Below the pieces are notes generated by a model that did no database searches, was not told the origin of the DNA, and saw only the letters and a list, made by a program, of their open reading frames with translations. From the NCBI GenBank assembly GCA_900546925.1, contig UREV01000007.1, positions 1-64,000 on the forward strand: a stretch of DNA of 64,000 nt. Direction: 5' to 3'. The position numbers and the translations under genes are program-made. Position 1 is the stretch's first letter; every line of letters begins with the position of its first letter. The stretch comes from an uncultured Bacteroides sp. GTDB taxonomy: Bacteria > Bacteroidota > Bacteroidia > Bacteroidales > UBA932. Below are positions 53,206-61,978 of the stretch, piece after piece.

Positions 53206-54168
53206 ATGATGACTTCAACAATTATCTGGACTATTGCGGTTATTGCAATTCTCGGCCTCGTCCTGGCCGTCGTCCTTTACGTTGTGGCTGAAAAGTTCAA
53301 GGTGGAGGAAGACCCGAGGATCGAAGAGGTGGAGAAAGTGATGCCGGGTGCCAACTGCGGCGGTTGCGGTTTCGCGGGCTGTCATGCTTTCGCTGAAGCT
53401 GCTGTCAAGGCTCCGAATCTGGACAAGAATTTCTGTCCTGTCGGTGGCAATGCTGTTATGCAGAAGGTGGCCTCTATCCTTGGATACGAGGTAAAGGAAA
53501 AAGCTCCTATGGTCGCCGTTGTGCGCTGTAACGGAACTTGTGAGAACAGGCCTAAGACTAACGAGTATGACGGCTTCAAGTCATGCAAGGTGAAGTCTGC
53601 GCTTTATGCCGGTGACACGGGATGTTCTTTCGGATGTCTTGGTTGCGGCGACTGTGTGGAGGCCTGCAAATTCGGTGCTCTTTCCATGGATGAAAAGACT
53701 GGTCTGCCAGTCGTGGATGAGGAAAAATGTGTGGCTTGCGGTGCTTGTGTGAAAGCATGTCCGAAGTCTATCATCGAACTCAGGAACAAGGGACCTCGCA
53801 ACATGCGTGTGTTCGTGTCTTGTGTGAACAAGGATAAAGGTCCTGTCGCACGTAAGGCTTGTAAGGCTGCCTGCATCGGTTGCGGACTTTGCGCAAAAAC
53901 TTGTCCTCATGACGCCATCACTGTGGAAGGCAATGTCGCTTATATCGACTACATCAAGTGCAAACTTTGCAGAAAGTGTGTTGTAGTATGTCCTACAGGA
54001 GCTATTCATGATGTGAACTTCCCTATACCTGTAGACAGAACCAAGAAGCCTGCTCCTGCAGCAAAACCTGCAGCAGCTCCGGCCGCAGCACCTGCTGCCA
54101 AGCCGGCTCCAGTTCAGGCTCCTGCACCTGCCAAGGCTGAGGAACCTGCTAAAGAAGTTAAAGAATAA
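53206..54168 (+). CDS. rnfB: Electron transport complex subunit RnfB
   Basis: This 320-residue subunit has an N-terminal membrane helix, a Cys cluster (ANCGGCGFAGCHAFAEAA) and four ferredoxin-type motifs (CLGCGDCVEACK, CVACGACVKACP, CIGCGLCAKTCP, CKLCRKCVVVCP). The tail is Ala/Pro/Lys-rich (about 280-320). RnfB is the ferredoxin-side subunit of the membrane Rnf complex that couples ferredoxin and NAD+ redox chemistry to ion pumping. It is followed 14 bp later by rnfC with a good Shine-Dalgarno. Confidence 0.95.
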   Translation: MMTSTIIWTIAVIAILGLVLAVVLYVVAEKFKVEEDPRIEEVEKVMPGANCGGCGFAGCHAFAEAAVKAPNLDKNFCPVGGNAVMQKVASILGYEVKEKAPMVAVVRCNGTCENRPKTNEYDGFKSCKVKSALYAGDTGCSFGCLGCGDCVEACKFGALSMDEKTGLPVVDEEKCVACGACVKACPKSIIELRNKGPRNMRVFVSCVNKDKGPVARKACKAACIGCGLCAKTCPHDAITVEGNVAYIDYIKCKLCRKCVVVCPTGAIHDVNFPIPVDRTKKPAPAAKPAAAPAAAPAAKPAPVQAPAPAKAEEPAKEVKE

Positions 54169-54182
54169 GGAGAACCGATTAT

Positions 54183-55577
54183 ATGAAAAGAACATTTTCC
54201 ATTGGCGGTGTGCATCCTGCTGACAATAAGATTTCACGTGGATGTGCGATAGAGGTCCTTCCGACCCCGCCGACTGTATATATTTCAGTATCACAGCATA
54301 TAGGCGCTCCTGCAAAGCCGATCGTGGCTGTGGGCGATAAAGTCCTCACAGGACAGCCTGTAGCTGAACCTGGCGGATTCGTTTCAGCTTATATCCATTC
54401 TTCAGTATCAGGAACAGTCAAGTCCATAGGGCCTCGCAAAGACCTTGCAGGCAACATGCAGACTTGTATCGAAATCGCTGTTGAGGGAGACGAGTGGGCA
54501 GAGGGAATCGACAGAACCGATACTCTCGTCACAGAGTTCACTGATGACAACAAGGTCATCATGGACAAAATCAAGATGGGTGGTGTCGTAGGTCTCGGTG
54601 GAGCTACATTCCCTACTCACGTGAAACTTACCCCTCCTCCGGGAAAAAAATGCGACATGTTGATTATCAACGGTTGCGAGTGTGAGCCTTATCTTACTTC
54701 CGACTTCCGCACACTTTTGGAGAAAGGTGAGCAGGTCGTAGTGGGTACTGCCATCATCAAGCAGGTGCTCGGTGTTGCAGAGGCTACCATCGCCATCGAG
54801 GACAACAAACCTGAGGCTATCGCACATATTGAAAAAGTCCTTGCTGATTTCCAGAAGAAATCTCCTAAGTTCGCAGGCATCAAGGTTCTCAGTCTCATGA
54901 AGAAATACCCTGAGGGAGGTGAGAAACAGCTTATCGACGCTGTCATGCACAGACAGGTTCCGTCAGGAGCTCTTCCTATCGACGTGGGTGCCGTTGTGCA
55001 GAACGTGGCTACCGCATTGGCAGTCTATGATGCTGTCCAGAAGAACAAACCTATTATAGATAACTCCGTAACTGTAACAGGCACTTGTGTTCCTGCCGAC
55101 AAACAGCACAACTACCTCGTCCGTGTAGGTACACCGCTTTCTTACATCATCGAACAGATGGGCGGAGCGCCTGAGGACGCTGTGAAGGTCGTCAGCGGCG
55201 GTCCTATGATGGGTAAGGCTGTTGCCAACTTGGATGCAGCGACATTGAAAGGAACCTCAGCGCTGCTCTTCCTTACGGCTGAGCAGACAGAGCGCAAGCC
55301 TGAGTCGAACTGTATCCGTTGCGGCAAATGCGCAGAGGCTTGTCCTATGGGACTCGAACCGTTCCTTCTCCAGAGACTTGCCCGTCACGGCATGACAGAG
55401 GAACTCGAAGCCAATGCGGTACAGGATTGTATCGAGTGCGGATGCTGTCTCTACAGCTGCCCTGCATATATTCCGCTTCTGGATATCATCAGGATCGCGA
55501 AAGGACAGGTTATGGGTATCATCAGAGCACGTGCCGCTGCTGCAAAAGCCGCTGCCCAGGCCGCTCCTCAGAAATAA
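54183..55577 (+). CDS. rnfC: Electron transport complex subunit RnfC
   Basis: This 464-residue protein has an N-terminal RnfC barrel-sandwich (KRTFSIGGVHPADNK) and a NADH/FMN-binding Rossmann-type core (VVGLGGATFPTHVKLTPP; LIINGCECEPYLTSD). Two ferredoxin motifs follow (CIRCGKCAEACPMGLEP and CIECGCCLYSCPAYIPL). RnfC is the NADH-oxidising, peripheral subunit. An AAGGAG sequence (54167-54172) lies 10 nt before the ATG, uncommon in Bacteroidales. Confidence 0.96.
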   Translation: MKRTFSIGGVHPADNKISRGCAIEVLPTPPTVYISVSQHIGAPAKPIVAVGDKVLTGQPVAEPGGFVSAYIHSSVSGTVKSIGPRKDLAGNMQTCIEIAVEGDEWAEGIDRTDTLVTEFTDDNKVIMDKIKMGGVVGLGGATFPTHVKLTPPPGKKCDMLIINGCECEPYLTSDFRTLLEKGEQVVVGTAIIKQVLGVAEATIAIEDNKPEAIAHIEKVLADFQKKSPKFAGIKVLSLMKKYPEGGEKQLIDAVMHRQVPSGALPIDVGAVVQNVATALAVYDAVQKNKPIIDNSVTVTGTCVPADKQHNYLVRVGTPLSYIIEQMGGAPEDAVKVVSGGPMMGKAVANLDAATLKGTSALLFLTAEQTERKPESNCIRCGKCAEACPMGLEPFLLQRLARHGMTEELEANAVQDCIECGCCLYSCPAYIPLLDIIRIAKGQVMGIIRARAAAAKAAAQAAPQK

Positions 55578-55603
55578 GTTGAACGAATAAACCAATATTA
55601 TAA

Positions 55604-56587
55604 ATGAACAGACTTTTGGTTTCACCGTCTCCGCATATCCATTCTGCGGTTTCCACGAAATCGCTTATGCGTGATGTGGTTATCGCTCTTCTGCCGGCGG
55701 TCATAGTCTCGGTCGTATTTTATGGCCTTGGCGAAATTGTAGTACTTGCTACAAGTGTGATTTCGTGTATCCTTGTCGAGTACCTTATAACCAGATTCCT
55801 TCTGAAGAAACCTTCAGCAATTTGTGATTACTCCGCTGCTGTGACAGGTATTCTTCTCGCATTGAACCTTCCTTACACCACTCCTTGGTGGGTTGTGTTC
55901 ATCGGTGCTTTGTTCGCTATCGGTGTCGTCAAGATGACATTCGGCGGACTCGGCCAGAATATTTTCAACCCTGCTATCGCGGGCCGTGTATTCCTGTTGG
56001 TGTCATTCCCTGCTTACATGACCGACTGGAGGATGCCTCAGGGCCTCTTCGGTGCTGACGCAGTTTCAGGCGCTACCCCTCTGGGTCTTGTCAATGAAGG
56101 CCTTATGAGCGGCCAGACGATTCCTGAGATTATGTCTGCCAGCGGTTTGTCTTACGGCAGCATGTTGTTCGCAAACCTCGGTGGTTCAGTAGGTGAAATA
56201 TCAGCATTGGCTCTTCTCGCAGGATTTGTATATCTTCTTGTCCGTAAGGTCATCAAACCGCATATCACCCTTTCTATCTGGGCTACAGTGGCACTTGTTT
56301 CACTCGTGTTCTGGCTCGCGGCTCCGGACAGATTCACCGATCCTCTCTTCAACCTTCTTTCCGGAGGTATGATTCTCGGTTCATGCTTCATGGCGACAGA
56401 CTATGTAACTTCGCCAATGTCAGTGAAGGGCGGTATAATCTATGGCATCGGCATCGGTTTCATTACATTGATGATCAGATATTTCGGATCTTATCCTGAG
56501 GGTATGTCATTCGCTATTCTCATCATGAACTCTACTGTACCGCTTATCAATATGTGGTTCCATCAGAAAAAATACGGGAGGAAATAA
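55604..56587 (+). CDS. rnfD: Electron transport complex subunit RnfD
   Basis: This 327-residue membrane subunit has about 8-9 helices. It contains the SGAT motif (S155-T158) at which T158 would carry covalent FMN, as in other RnfD/NqrB proteins. The CDYSAAVTGILLALNLP block is also conserved. The next ATG, for rnfG, lies 2 bp after the stop. Confidence 0.95.
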   Translation: MNRLLVSPSPHIHSAVSTKSLMRDVVIALLPAVIVSVVFYGLGEIVVLATSVISCILVEYLITRFLLKKPSAICDYSAAVTGILLALNLPYTTPWWVVFIGALFAIGVVKMTFGGLGQNIFNPAIAGRVFLLVSFPAYMTDWRMPQGLFGADAVSGATPLGLVNEGLMSGQTIPEIMSASGLSYGSMLFANLGGSVGEISALALLAGFVYLLVRKVIKPHITLSIWATVALVSLVFWLAAPDRFTDPLFNLLSGGMILGSCFMATDYVTSPMSVKGGIIYGIGIGFITLMIRYFGSYPEGMSFAILIMNSTVPLINMWFHQKKYGRK

Positions 56588-56589
56588 AG

Positions 56590-57216
56590 ATGGCTGCAAA
56601 ATCGACTCTTAAAAACATGGTTCTCTGTCTTTTCGGAACTACGCTTATCTGCTCTGCAGTACTTGCAGGCGTATATGCTGTTACCAAACAACCGATAGAA
56701 GAGACCAACAAGGCTATTCTCACAGCTTCCATTTCCAAGGTGCTCCCTGAGGGTGGTGAAATATCAGATGCACAGACATGTGAAGTAGGCGGACAGCCTT
56801 CAGAGTGCTGGTTCAGCATGAAGGACGGACAGATGGTCGGTGTTGCCGTAAAGTCTACAGTAGTAGGATTCGGCGGCCCTCTTACCATTATGGTAGGTAT
56901 TCTTCCTGACGGAACCATCTACAACACATCCGTTCTTTCTCACAGCGAGACTCCTGGTCTTGGTGCGAAATGTACTGATGAAAATTTCTTCGGACAGTTC
57001 AAGGGATGGAATCCTGAGCAGAAAAAGCTCCTCGTGAAGAAAGATGGCGGTGACGTGGATGCCATTACAGCTTCCACCATCACATCCAGAGCTTACACTC
57101 TGGCTGTGCAGAACGCTTTATATGCATTGACACCACTACCTCTCGAAGGTGGCGAGCCTGTAGTTGAGGGCGAAGCGCTTCCTGTCGCTGAGGACCAGAC
57201 TGTCGTAACAGAATAA
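56590..57216 (+). CDS. rnfG: Electron transport complex subunit RnfG
   Basis: The protein is 208 residues from the ATG at 56590; an upstream in-frame start at 56554 lies within rnfD. An N-terminal membrane helix (MVLCLFGTTLICSAVLAGVYAV) is followed by an FMN-binding domain with GFGGPLTIMVGILPDGTI and HSETPGLGAKCTD. The flavin-linking motif reads DAITASTITS, with T163 in the modified Thr position. The usual Gly-Ala before it are Ala-Ser here. The C-terminal tail is acidic. Confidence 0.93.
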   Translation: MAAKSTLKNMVLCLFGTTLICSAVLAGVYAVTKQPIEETNKAILTASISKVLPEGGEISDAQTCEVGGQPSECWFSMKDGQMVGVAVKSTVVGFGGPLTIMVGILPDGTIYNTSVLSHSETPGLGAKCTDENFFGQFKGWNPEQKKLLVKKDGGDVDAITASTITSRAYTLAVQNALYALTPLPLEGGEPVVEGEALPVAEDQTVVTE

Positions 57217-57221
57217 GGAGG
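57215..57221 (+). promoter_or_regulatory. Strong Shine-Dalgarno of rnfE
   Basis: AAGGAGG sits 8 nt before the ATG at 57230 and overlaps the rnfG stop. It is notable because most genes in this window lack a Shine-Dalgarno. Confidence 0.7.
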
Positions 57222-57229
57222 ACCGAACA

Positions 57230-57811
57230 ATGACAAAATTACAACTTATAACTAAAGGCCTTGTAAAGGATAATCCGACATTCGTCCTTATCCTGGGTAT
57301 GTGTCCTACATTGGCCACTACCACTTCGGCTATCAACGGATTGAGCATGGGTCTCGCGACTCTGTTCGTGCTCATCCTTTCCAATATGGCCATTTCAGCG
57401 ATAGCTCCGGCGGTTCCTGACAAGGTGCATATTCCTGTGTATATCGTGGTGATCGCTACATTTGTGACTGTGCTTCAGTTCCTTATGCAGGCTTTCGTTC
57501 CCGGTATCTACGCTACCCTCGGTCTGTTCATTCCTCTTATCGTGGTGAACTGTATCGTGCTCGGTCGTGCAGAAGCATTTGCAAATAAAAACGGCATCGT
57601 GGACTCCGCTTTGGACGGTCTCGGCGTGGGCCTCGGATTTACTGCATCATTGACAGTAATCGGCCTCATCCGCGAAATCCTCGGAAGCGGCTCGGCCTTC
57701 GGCTTCAAGTTCATCCCTGGCGACGGTATTTTGGCGTTCGTCATGGCGCCGGGAGCATTCCTCGTTCTGGGTTATCTTATGGTACTGTTTAACAAATTCC
57801 TCAAGAAATAA
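57230..57811 (+). CDS. rnfE: Electron transport complex subunit RnfE
   Basis: This 193-residue membrane protein has six helices and the Rnf/NqrD hallmark LILGMCPTLATTTSAINGLSMG. The half-site block VVNCIVLGRAEAFA is conserved. RnfE and RnfA are homologous and pair in the membrane arm that binds an Fe-S centre. It is followed 6 bp later by rnfA. Confidence 0.95.
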   Translation: MTKLQLITKGLVKDNPTFVLILGMCPTLATTTSAINGLSMGLATLFVLILSNMAISAIAPAVPDKVHIPVYIVVIATFVTVLQFLMQAFVPGIYATLGLFIPLIVVNCIVLGRAEAFANKNGIVDSALDGLGVGLGFTASLTVIGLIREILGSGSAFGFKFIPGDGILAFVMAPGAFLVLGYLMVLFNKFLKK

Positions 57812-57817
57812 TAGATT

Positions 57818-58417
57818 ATGGAAATTTTACTTATCATCATATCTGCGGTATTTGTAAACAACGTCGTACTCGCACAGTTCCTTGGTATTTGTCCGTTCCT
57901 CGGCGTTTCCAACAAACTGTCTACAGCTACCGGAATGTCCGCAGCAGTATGTTTCGTCATCACGCTTGCCACACTTGTGACATATTTGTTAAATAATTTC
58001 GTGCTGGTTCCGCTCCAGTTGGAGTTCCTCCAGACGATTTCGTTTATCTTGGTCATCGCCGCTCTCGTGCAGATGGTGGAGATCGTATTGAAGAAAGTAA
58101 GCCCGTCACTTTATCAGGCTCTCGGTATCTTCCTTCCGCTCATCACCACTAACTGTACCGTTCTCGGTGTCGCTATCACAGTAGTTACCAAGGAGTTTAC
58201 CTTCGGACAGGCAGCTCATATGCTGAATCTTGGAGAGGCTCTTCTCTACGCTTTCGCGACATCTGTAGGTTATGGATTGGCTATGGTTCTGTTCGCAGGT
58301 ATGCGTGAGCAGCTCGCTCTCAGCAACGTGCCTAAGGCGTTCAGAGGTATTCCTATCGCCCTCATCACGGTCAGCGTACTCGCTATGGCATTTATGGGAT
58401 TTTCCGGTATGTGTTAA
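57818..58417 (+). CDS. rnfA: Electron transport complex subunit RnfA
   Basis: This 199-residue membrane protein has six helices. It shows VNNVVLAQFLGICPFLGVSNKL and TTNCTVLGVAITVV, the conserved cysteine-bearing half-sites shared with RnfE. It is the last gene of rseC-rnfBCDGEA, a complete Rnf complex without rearrangement. Confidence 0.96.
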   Translation: MEILLIIISAVFVNNVVLAQFLGICPFLGVSNKLSTATGMSAAVCFVITLATLVTYLLNNFVLVPLQLEFLQTISFILVIAALVQMVEIVLKKVSPSLYQALGIFLPLITTNCTVLGVAITVVTKEFTFGQAAHMLNLGEALLYAFATSVGYGLAMVLFAGMREQLALSNVPKAFRGIPIALITVSVLAMAFMGFSGMC

Positions 58418-58426
58418 TTTTTTTCT

Positions 58427-58477
58427 TATATTTGTAAGAAGTAACCTATGGGCGGAGAGACGAAAGTTAATCCGCCC
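58427..58477 (+). promoter_or_regulatory. Promoter box and 5' leader hairpin of the outer-membrane barrel gene
   Basis: TATATTTG (58427-58434) followed in the leader by GGGCGGA (58450-58456) / TCCGCCC (58471-58477), a stable stem 17 nt before the ATG. This could stabilise the mRNA or limit initiation. Confidence 0.6.
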
Positions 58478-58494
58478 TATTAAATTGACAAAAA

Positions 58495-58965
58495 ATGAGA
58501 AAAGCAATTATCGTAATCGCAGCCATGTTGGGCTTCGCGTTCATGTCATCAGCTCAGCCTAAGGCTATCGGAGGAAGACTCGGTTATGGCCTGGAAGCCA
58601 GCTATCAGCACTATCTTGGCAGCCCTAATTTCCTTGAGGCCAATGCCGGTATTTGGGGACATGAAGATATCGGTTTCAAAGTGACTGGTACATACAATTT
58701 CACATTCGCTCAGCCTGAGTGGACACCAAGAGGAAACTGGGCATGGTATGCAGGTCCTGGCGTTACGTTCGGAACTTCATGTGAAGGAAATAACAACTTC
58801 TTCTTTGGAATTACTGGACAGGTTGGACTTGAATACAAATTCTGGTTCCCTCTCCAGCTTTCTGCAGATTTACGTCCTACATTCGGAATTTGTGACGGCG
58901 GTTTCTACAACGAGGGCTTTACTTTTGGCCTTATCCCTACACTCAGTGTAAGGTACAGTTTCTAA
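58495..58965 (+). CDS. Small outer-membrane beta-barrel protein
   Basis: This 156-residue protein has a signal peptide (KAIIVIAAMLGFAFMSSAQP) and alternating amphipathic strands ending in PTLSVRYSF with the terminal Phe of barrel proteins. It is predicted to form a small (about 8-strand) outer-membrane barrel of OmpA/OmpX-like size. No specific family is recognised. It is flanked by its own promoter and a terminator, so it is an independent unit. Confidence 0.72.
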   Translation: MRKAIIVIAAMLGFAFMSSAQPKAIGGRLGYGLEASYQHYLGSPNFLEANAGIWGHEDIGFKVTGTYNFTFAQPEWTPRGNWAWYAGPGVTFGTSCEGNNNFFFGITGQVGLEYKFWFPLQLSADLRPTFGICDGGFYNEGFTFGLIPTLSVRYSF

Positions 58966-58983
58966 GACCAGATTACTTAATAT

Positions 58984-59019
58984 ATCCCGTACCCGAGTTT
59001 ATAGGATGCGGGATTTTTT
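58984..59019 (+). terminator. Intrinsic terminator after the outer-membrane barrel gene
   Basis: ATCCCG (58984-58989) pairs with CGGGAT (59009-59014), followed by a T-run to 59019. Confidence 0.82.
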
Positions 59020-59027
59020 AATTTCTT

Positions 59028-59654
59028 ATGATAGTTTTATTCGATTTGGATGGTGTCATTCTCGACACAGAATCTCAGTACACCATATTTTGGAACCGCA
59101 TGGGAGAGCAATATCTCCAGAAAAAAGATTTCGGTCTGCTTATCAAAGGCCAGACCCTTAAACATATTCTTACCTATTTCGCTCCTGAGACCCACGCAGA
59201 AGTCGTAGAGTCCTTGAATGCCTATGAAATGAACATGCCTTATCAGCAGATTCCTGGAGCATTCGCTTTTATGGAATCCCTTAAGGAAAACGGGGTCAAG
59301 ACTGCTGTGGTGACTAGTTCCAACGGGCCTAAAATGGAGAACGTCTACCGACATTTTCCTGAATTCAAATCATTGGTTACCAAGATATTCACAAGTGAAT
59401 ACTTCACGAAATCCAAACCAGATCCGGAGTGCTTTCTCCTGGCAATGAAAGAACTGGGCGGCACCCCTGAAACAACATTCGTATTCGAAGATTCAGTGAA
59501 TGGTCTGAAGGCAGCCCGCGCATCAGGCGGCATCGTTATGGGACTGTTAACATCCAACCCTATCGACGTCGTCAAGCCTCTGTCTGACCATACACTTACG
59601 GACTTTACGCTAATGGATTATTCCAAATTGTCGGAAGTTGAAAAGTTTTTGTAA
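59028..59654 (+). CDS. HAD-superfamily hydrolase, beta-phosphoglucomutase-like
   Basis: This 208-residue protein shows motif I FDLDGVILDTES (D6, D8), motif II VVTSSN, and the motif III/IV region SKPDPECF...VFEDSVNGLKAA. The helical cap between residues 16 and 85 is typical of the PGM-like subfamily. It probably dephosphorylates a sugar phosphate or other small phosphoester. The start lies 9 bp past a terminator, so it needs its own promoter, which I do not clearly see. Confidence 0.88.
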   Translation: MIVLFDLDGVILDTESQYTIFWNRMGEQYLQKKDFGLLIKGQTLKHILTYFAPETHAEVVESLNAYEMNMPYQQIPGAFAFMESLKENGVKTAVVTSSNGPKMENVYRHFPEFKSLVTKIFTSEYFTKSKPDPECFLLAMKELGGTPETTFVFEDSVNGLKAARASGGIVMGLLTSNPIDVVKPLSDHTLTDFTLMDYSKLSEVEKFL

Positions 59655-59686
59655 CTTTTGCGCTTTTTGAGAAAACTCCATGGATA

Positions 59687-60064
59687 ATGAGACCCGGTAG
59701 CCGCATAAGAAACGTGATAGCAGCATCGGTAATGATGCTGTTCGTGACGTATTATGTCAATGCTACTGATGCGTTGCAGTCTGCGATGGCTGCGAAAGCC
59801 GCTGTGCTTCAGAGTGAAAAAGCATTGGAAGCGGCAGAACTTCAAATCCGGTCGGAAGTCGTCATGGCTTATGAATCATATCAGACAGCCGAAAATATCT
59901 TGGATACATATGCATCCTCCATTTCAGAAGATGCTAAAACCATATTGGAAAATAGAGTATTCGGTTATAAATCGGGAGATTCCCGTTTGTTCGAACTTCT
60001 CGAAGCGCAACGTGCTTATGATGAGGTTTTGATTTCTTTTATGGAAGCCCAGCGGGAAAAATAA
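59687..60064 (+). pseudogene. TolC/OEP-family fragment
   Basis: These 125 residues match only the last coiled-coil part of TolC-type efflux proteins: AAKAAVLQSEKALEAAELQIRSEVVMAYESYQTAENIL, then YKSGDSRLFELLEAQRAYDEVLISFMEAQ. A full protein is 420-500 residues. The usual N-terminal repeat and signal peptide are absent, though a short hydrophobic segment (VIAASVMMLFVTYYVNA) precedes it. It is probably a remnant of a deleted efflux gene; a genuine short protein cannot be ruled out. Confidence 0.62.
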
Positions 60065-60130
60065 AATTTGTGTAATCCTTTTCCTTTCATAATTAAATCG
60101 TTATCTTTGTGTGAATTAGTATTTATTATT

Positions 60131-61975
60131 ATGCCTTTGCTACCTACTAAAACTACGCTGCGTGCGGTTCTATGCTGTTCTGCTGCAGTATTCGCTGTTT
60201 CTTGCGTCAACGAAGACTACGATTTGAGCAAGGAAATCGACAAGAAAATCAATATCTCCGGAGATTTCAGTGCACCTCTGGGAGATTCTGAATTGATTCA
60301 GATCGGCGAATTCCTTAATTTGGATAAGGATGACCAAGATGTGCTGAAAACCGATGCTAATGGTGACTACTATGTTCAGGTAATCGGAAACGGTTCAGCC
60401 ACAGGCTTCTATGTGCCGTCTGTTGCTATCGATGATGCTCTCGTTACGGATGGCGGTTTCAGAGCGTCTGTGGACCGCAATGATATTGTAAACAAGTTCT
60501 TCGCTGGGACGACTCTCCCATATGACAGGATTCCGATTCCGTCAGGTGTGAAGTATTCACAGAAGTTTGTTGCTACGGAGACCCCTATAAAGGTCGACCA
60601 GGAAGTGGATCCTACGGTTCTCGATATCCAGAGTGTCATGGCATCAGCTGTAGCTCGCGTGTCTATCAGTATCAACGCTGGAAAAGCCACCATATCAGGA
60701 CTTTCACTTAAGTTTCCTGAGTATCTTCAGATGGGTTCGGTTACCGGTAATGACTGTACATTCGACAGCAAGACTAACATCTTGTCGTTCAATTCTATGG
60801 CAGTGAATACGACTAAGAGAGTCATTACATTGGCAGTAAACGGTGTAGATTTCACTAAGATGCCTAAGGGCCAGGGTTTCGATGCTGCCAGGCACAAGAT
60901 TTTTGTGGATGATGCGATTAAACTTTCCAAATTCACTACTGACCTGACTCTTAGCGATTTCGGAACTACAGTCGCTGATCTTCCGGAAAAAGCTCATATC
61001 GATATTGTCGTGGATGTTCCGGCTTTGACTATAAAAGAGGCTACTATAAAGGTGGATCCTAAAGTGGACTTGGATGCGCAGATGGTGAATGTCGGAACTC
61101 TTCCTGACTTTGTAAACGGTGATGGTGTCGTTTTCGACCTCTATGATCCTATGATTTTATTCAATGTGGTGAATAACAGCCCAGTAGCATTGACCTTAAA
61201 CGCAGATATCGTGTCCCGCAAGGGCGCGAAGAAAGAGACGGTTCACGTCGGTTCGGCCGGTTCGAAGCCTACGGATGAAATCCTGATCGGCGCCAACGGC
61301 CGCACAGGAATTTTCGTTTCGTCTATAGGCAAGAACGCTCCTGCGGGTTCTGTCAATGTGAAAGTTCCCGGACTTTCTGACATTATGAAGATCGTGCCTG
61401 CGCAGGTGGGACTCGACAATATCGATGTGAAGGCTGTAGATGAGTTCGTGACAGTGTCGGCAGGTGCTACATACCGATTTGCTTATGATTATGAGGTAAA
61501 AGCTCCGCTCGCTTTCGGTGGTGAACTGAGCTTGGAATATGATACTGATTTCGACGGATGGAACGAGACGTTTAATCCTAAGGATGATAAGAAGTCGGAT
61601 AAGGACAAGAAGAAAGATTTCGATCTCAATGTCGAAGATGCCGATGTCACTTTCGATTTCGTGAATATGATTCCTCTTAATCTCGTGGTTACCGCACAGG
61701 CTATCGACGTGGACGGCAAAGTACTTCCCGGCGTTACCGTGACACTCAGCGGTGATGTGCCTGCAGGTTCCGTAGAGAAACCTGGAAGAAAGGCATTGAC
61801 CCTGAACATGAAGGCTTCGGCGGAGAATATGCGCAGGCTCGACGGTATCAGGATGCACTTGAAGGCTACATCGAAAGATTCTCAGTATCAGGGTATTTGC
61901 CTGAACAAGAATCAGGGTGTCCGTCTGGAAAATATGAAACTGAGGTTCCTGGGTAATGTGGATGTAGAACTTTAA
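60131..61975 (+). CDS. Large lipoprotein of unknown function
   Basis: The protein is 614 residues from the ATG at 60131; a frame from 60068 is preceded by non-signal sequence. The lipobox AVSC (Cys about residue 26) marks export. The mature protein is predicted all-beta with repeated Ig-like or jelly-roll segments, and contains an acidic Asp/Lys patch at about residue 480-500 (PKDDKKSDKDKKKDFD) that may bind cations. It is followed by a DUF5723 protein 3 bp on. The two are likely an outer-membrane pair; no family name is recognised. Confidence 0.65.
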   Translation: MPLLPTKTTLRAVLCCSAAVFAVSCVNEDYDLSKEIDKKINISGDFSAPLGDSELIQIGEFLNLDKDDQDVLKTDANGDYYVQVIGNGSATGFYVPSVAIDDALVTDGGFRASVDRNDIVNKFFAGTTLPYDRIPIPSGVKYSQKFVATETPIKVDQEVDPTVLDIQSVMASAVARVSISINAGKATISGLSLKFPEYLQMGSVTGNDCTFDSKTNILSFNSMAVNTTKRVITLAVNGVDFTKMPKGQGFDAARHKIFVDDAIKLSKFTTDLTLSDFGTTVADLPEKAHIDIVVDVPALTIKEATIKVDPKVDLDAQMVNVGTLPDFVNGDGVVFDLYDPMILFNVVNNSPVALTLNADIVSRKGAKKETVHVGSAGSKPTDEILIGANGRTGIFVSSIGKNAPAGSVNVKVPGLSDIMKIVPAQVGLDNIDVKAVDEFVTVSAGATYRFAYDYEVKAPLAFGGELSLEYDTDFDGWNETFNPKDDKKSDKDKKKDFDLNVEDADVTFDFVNMIPLNLVVTAQAIDVDGKVLPGVTVTLSGDVPAGSVEKPGRKALTLNMKASAENMRRLDGIRMHLKATSKDSQYQGICLNKNQGVRLENMKLRFLGNVDVEL

Positions 61976-61978
61976 TCT

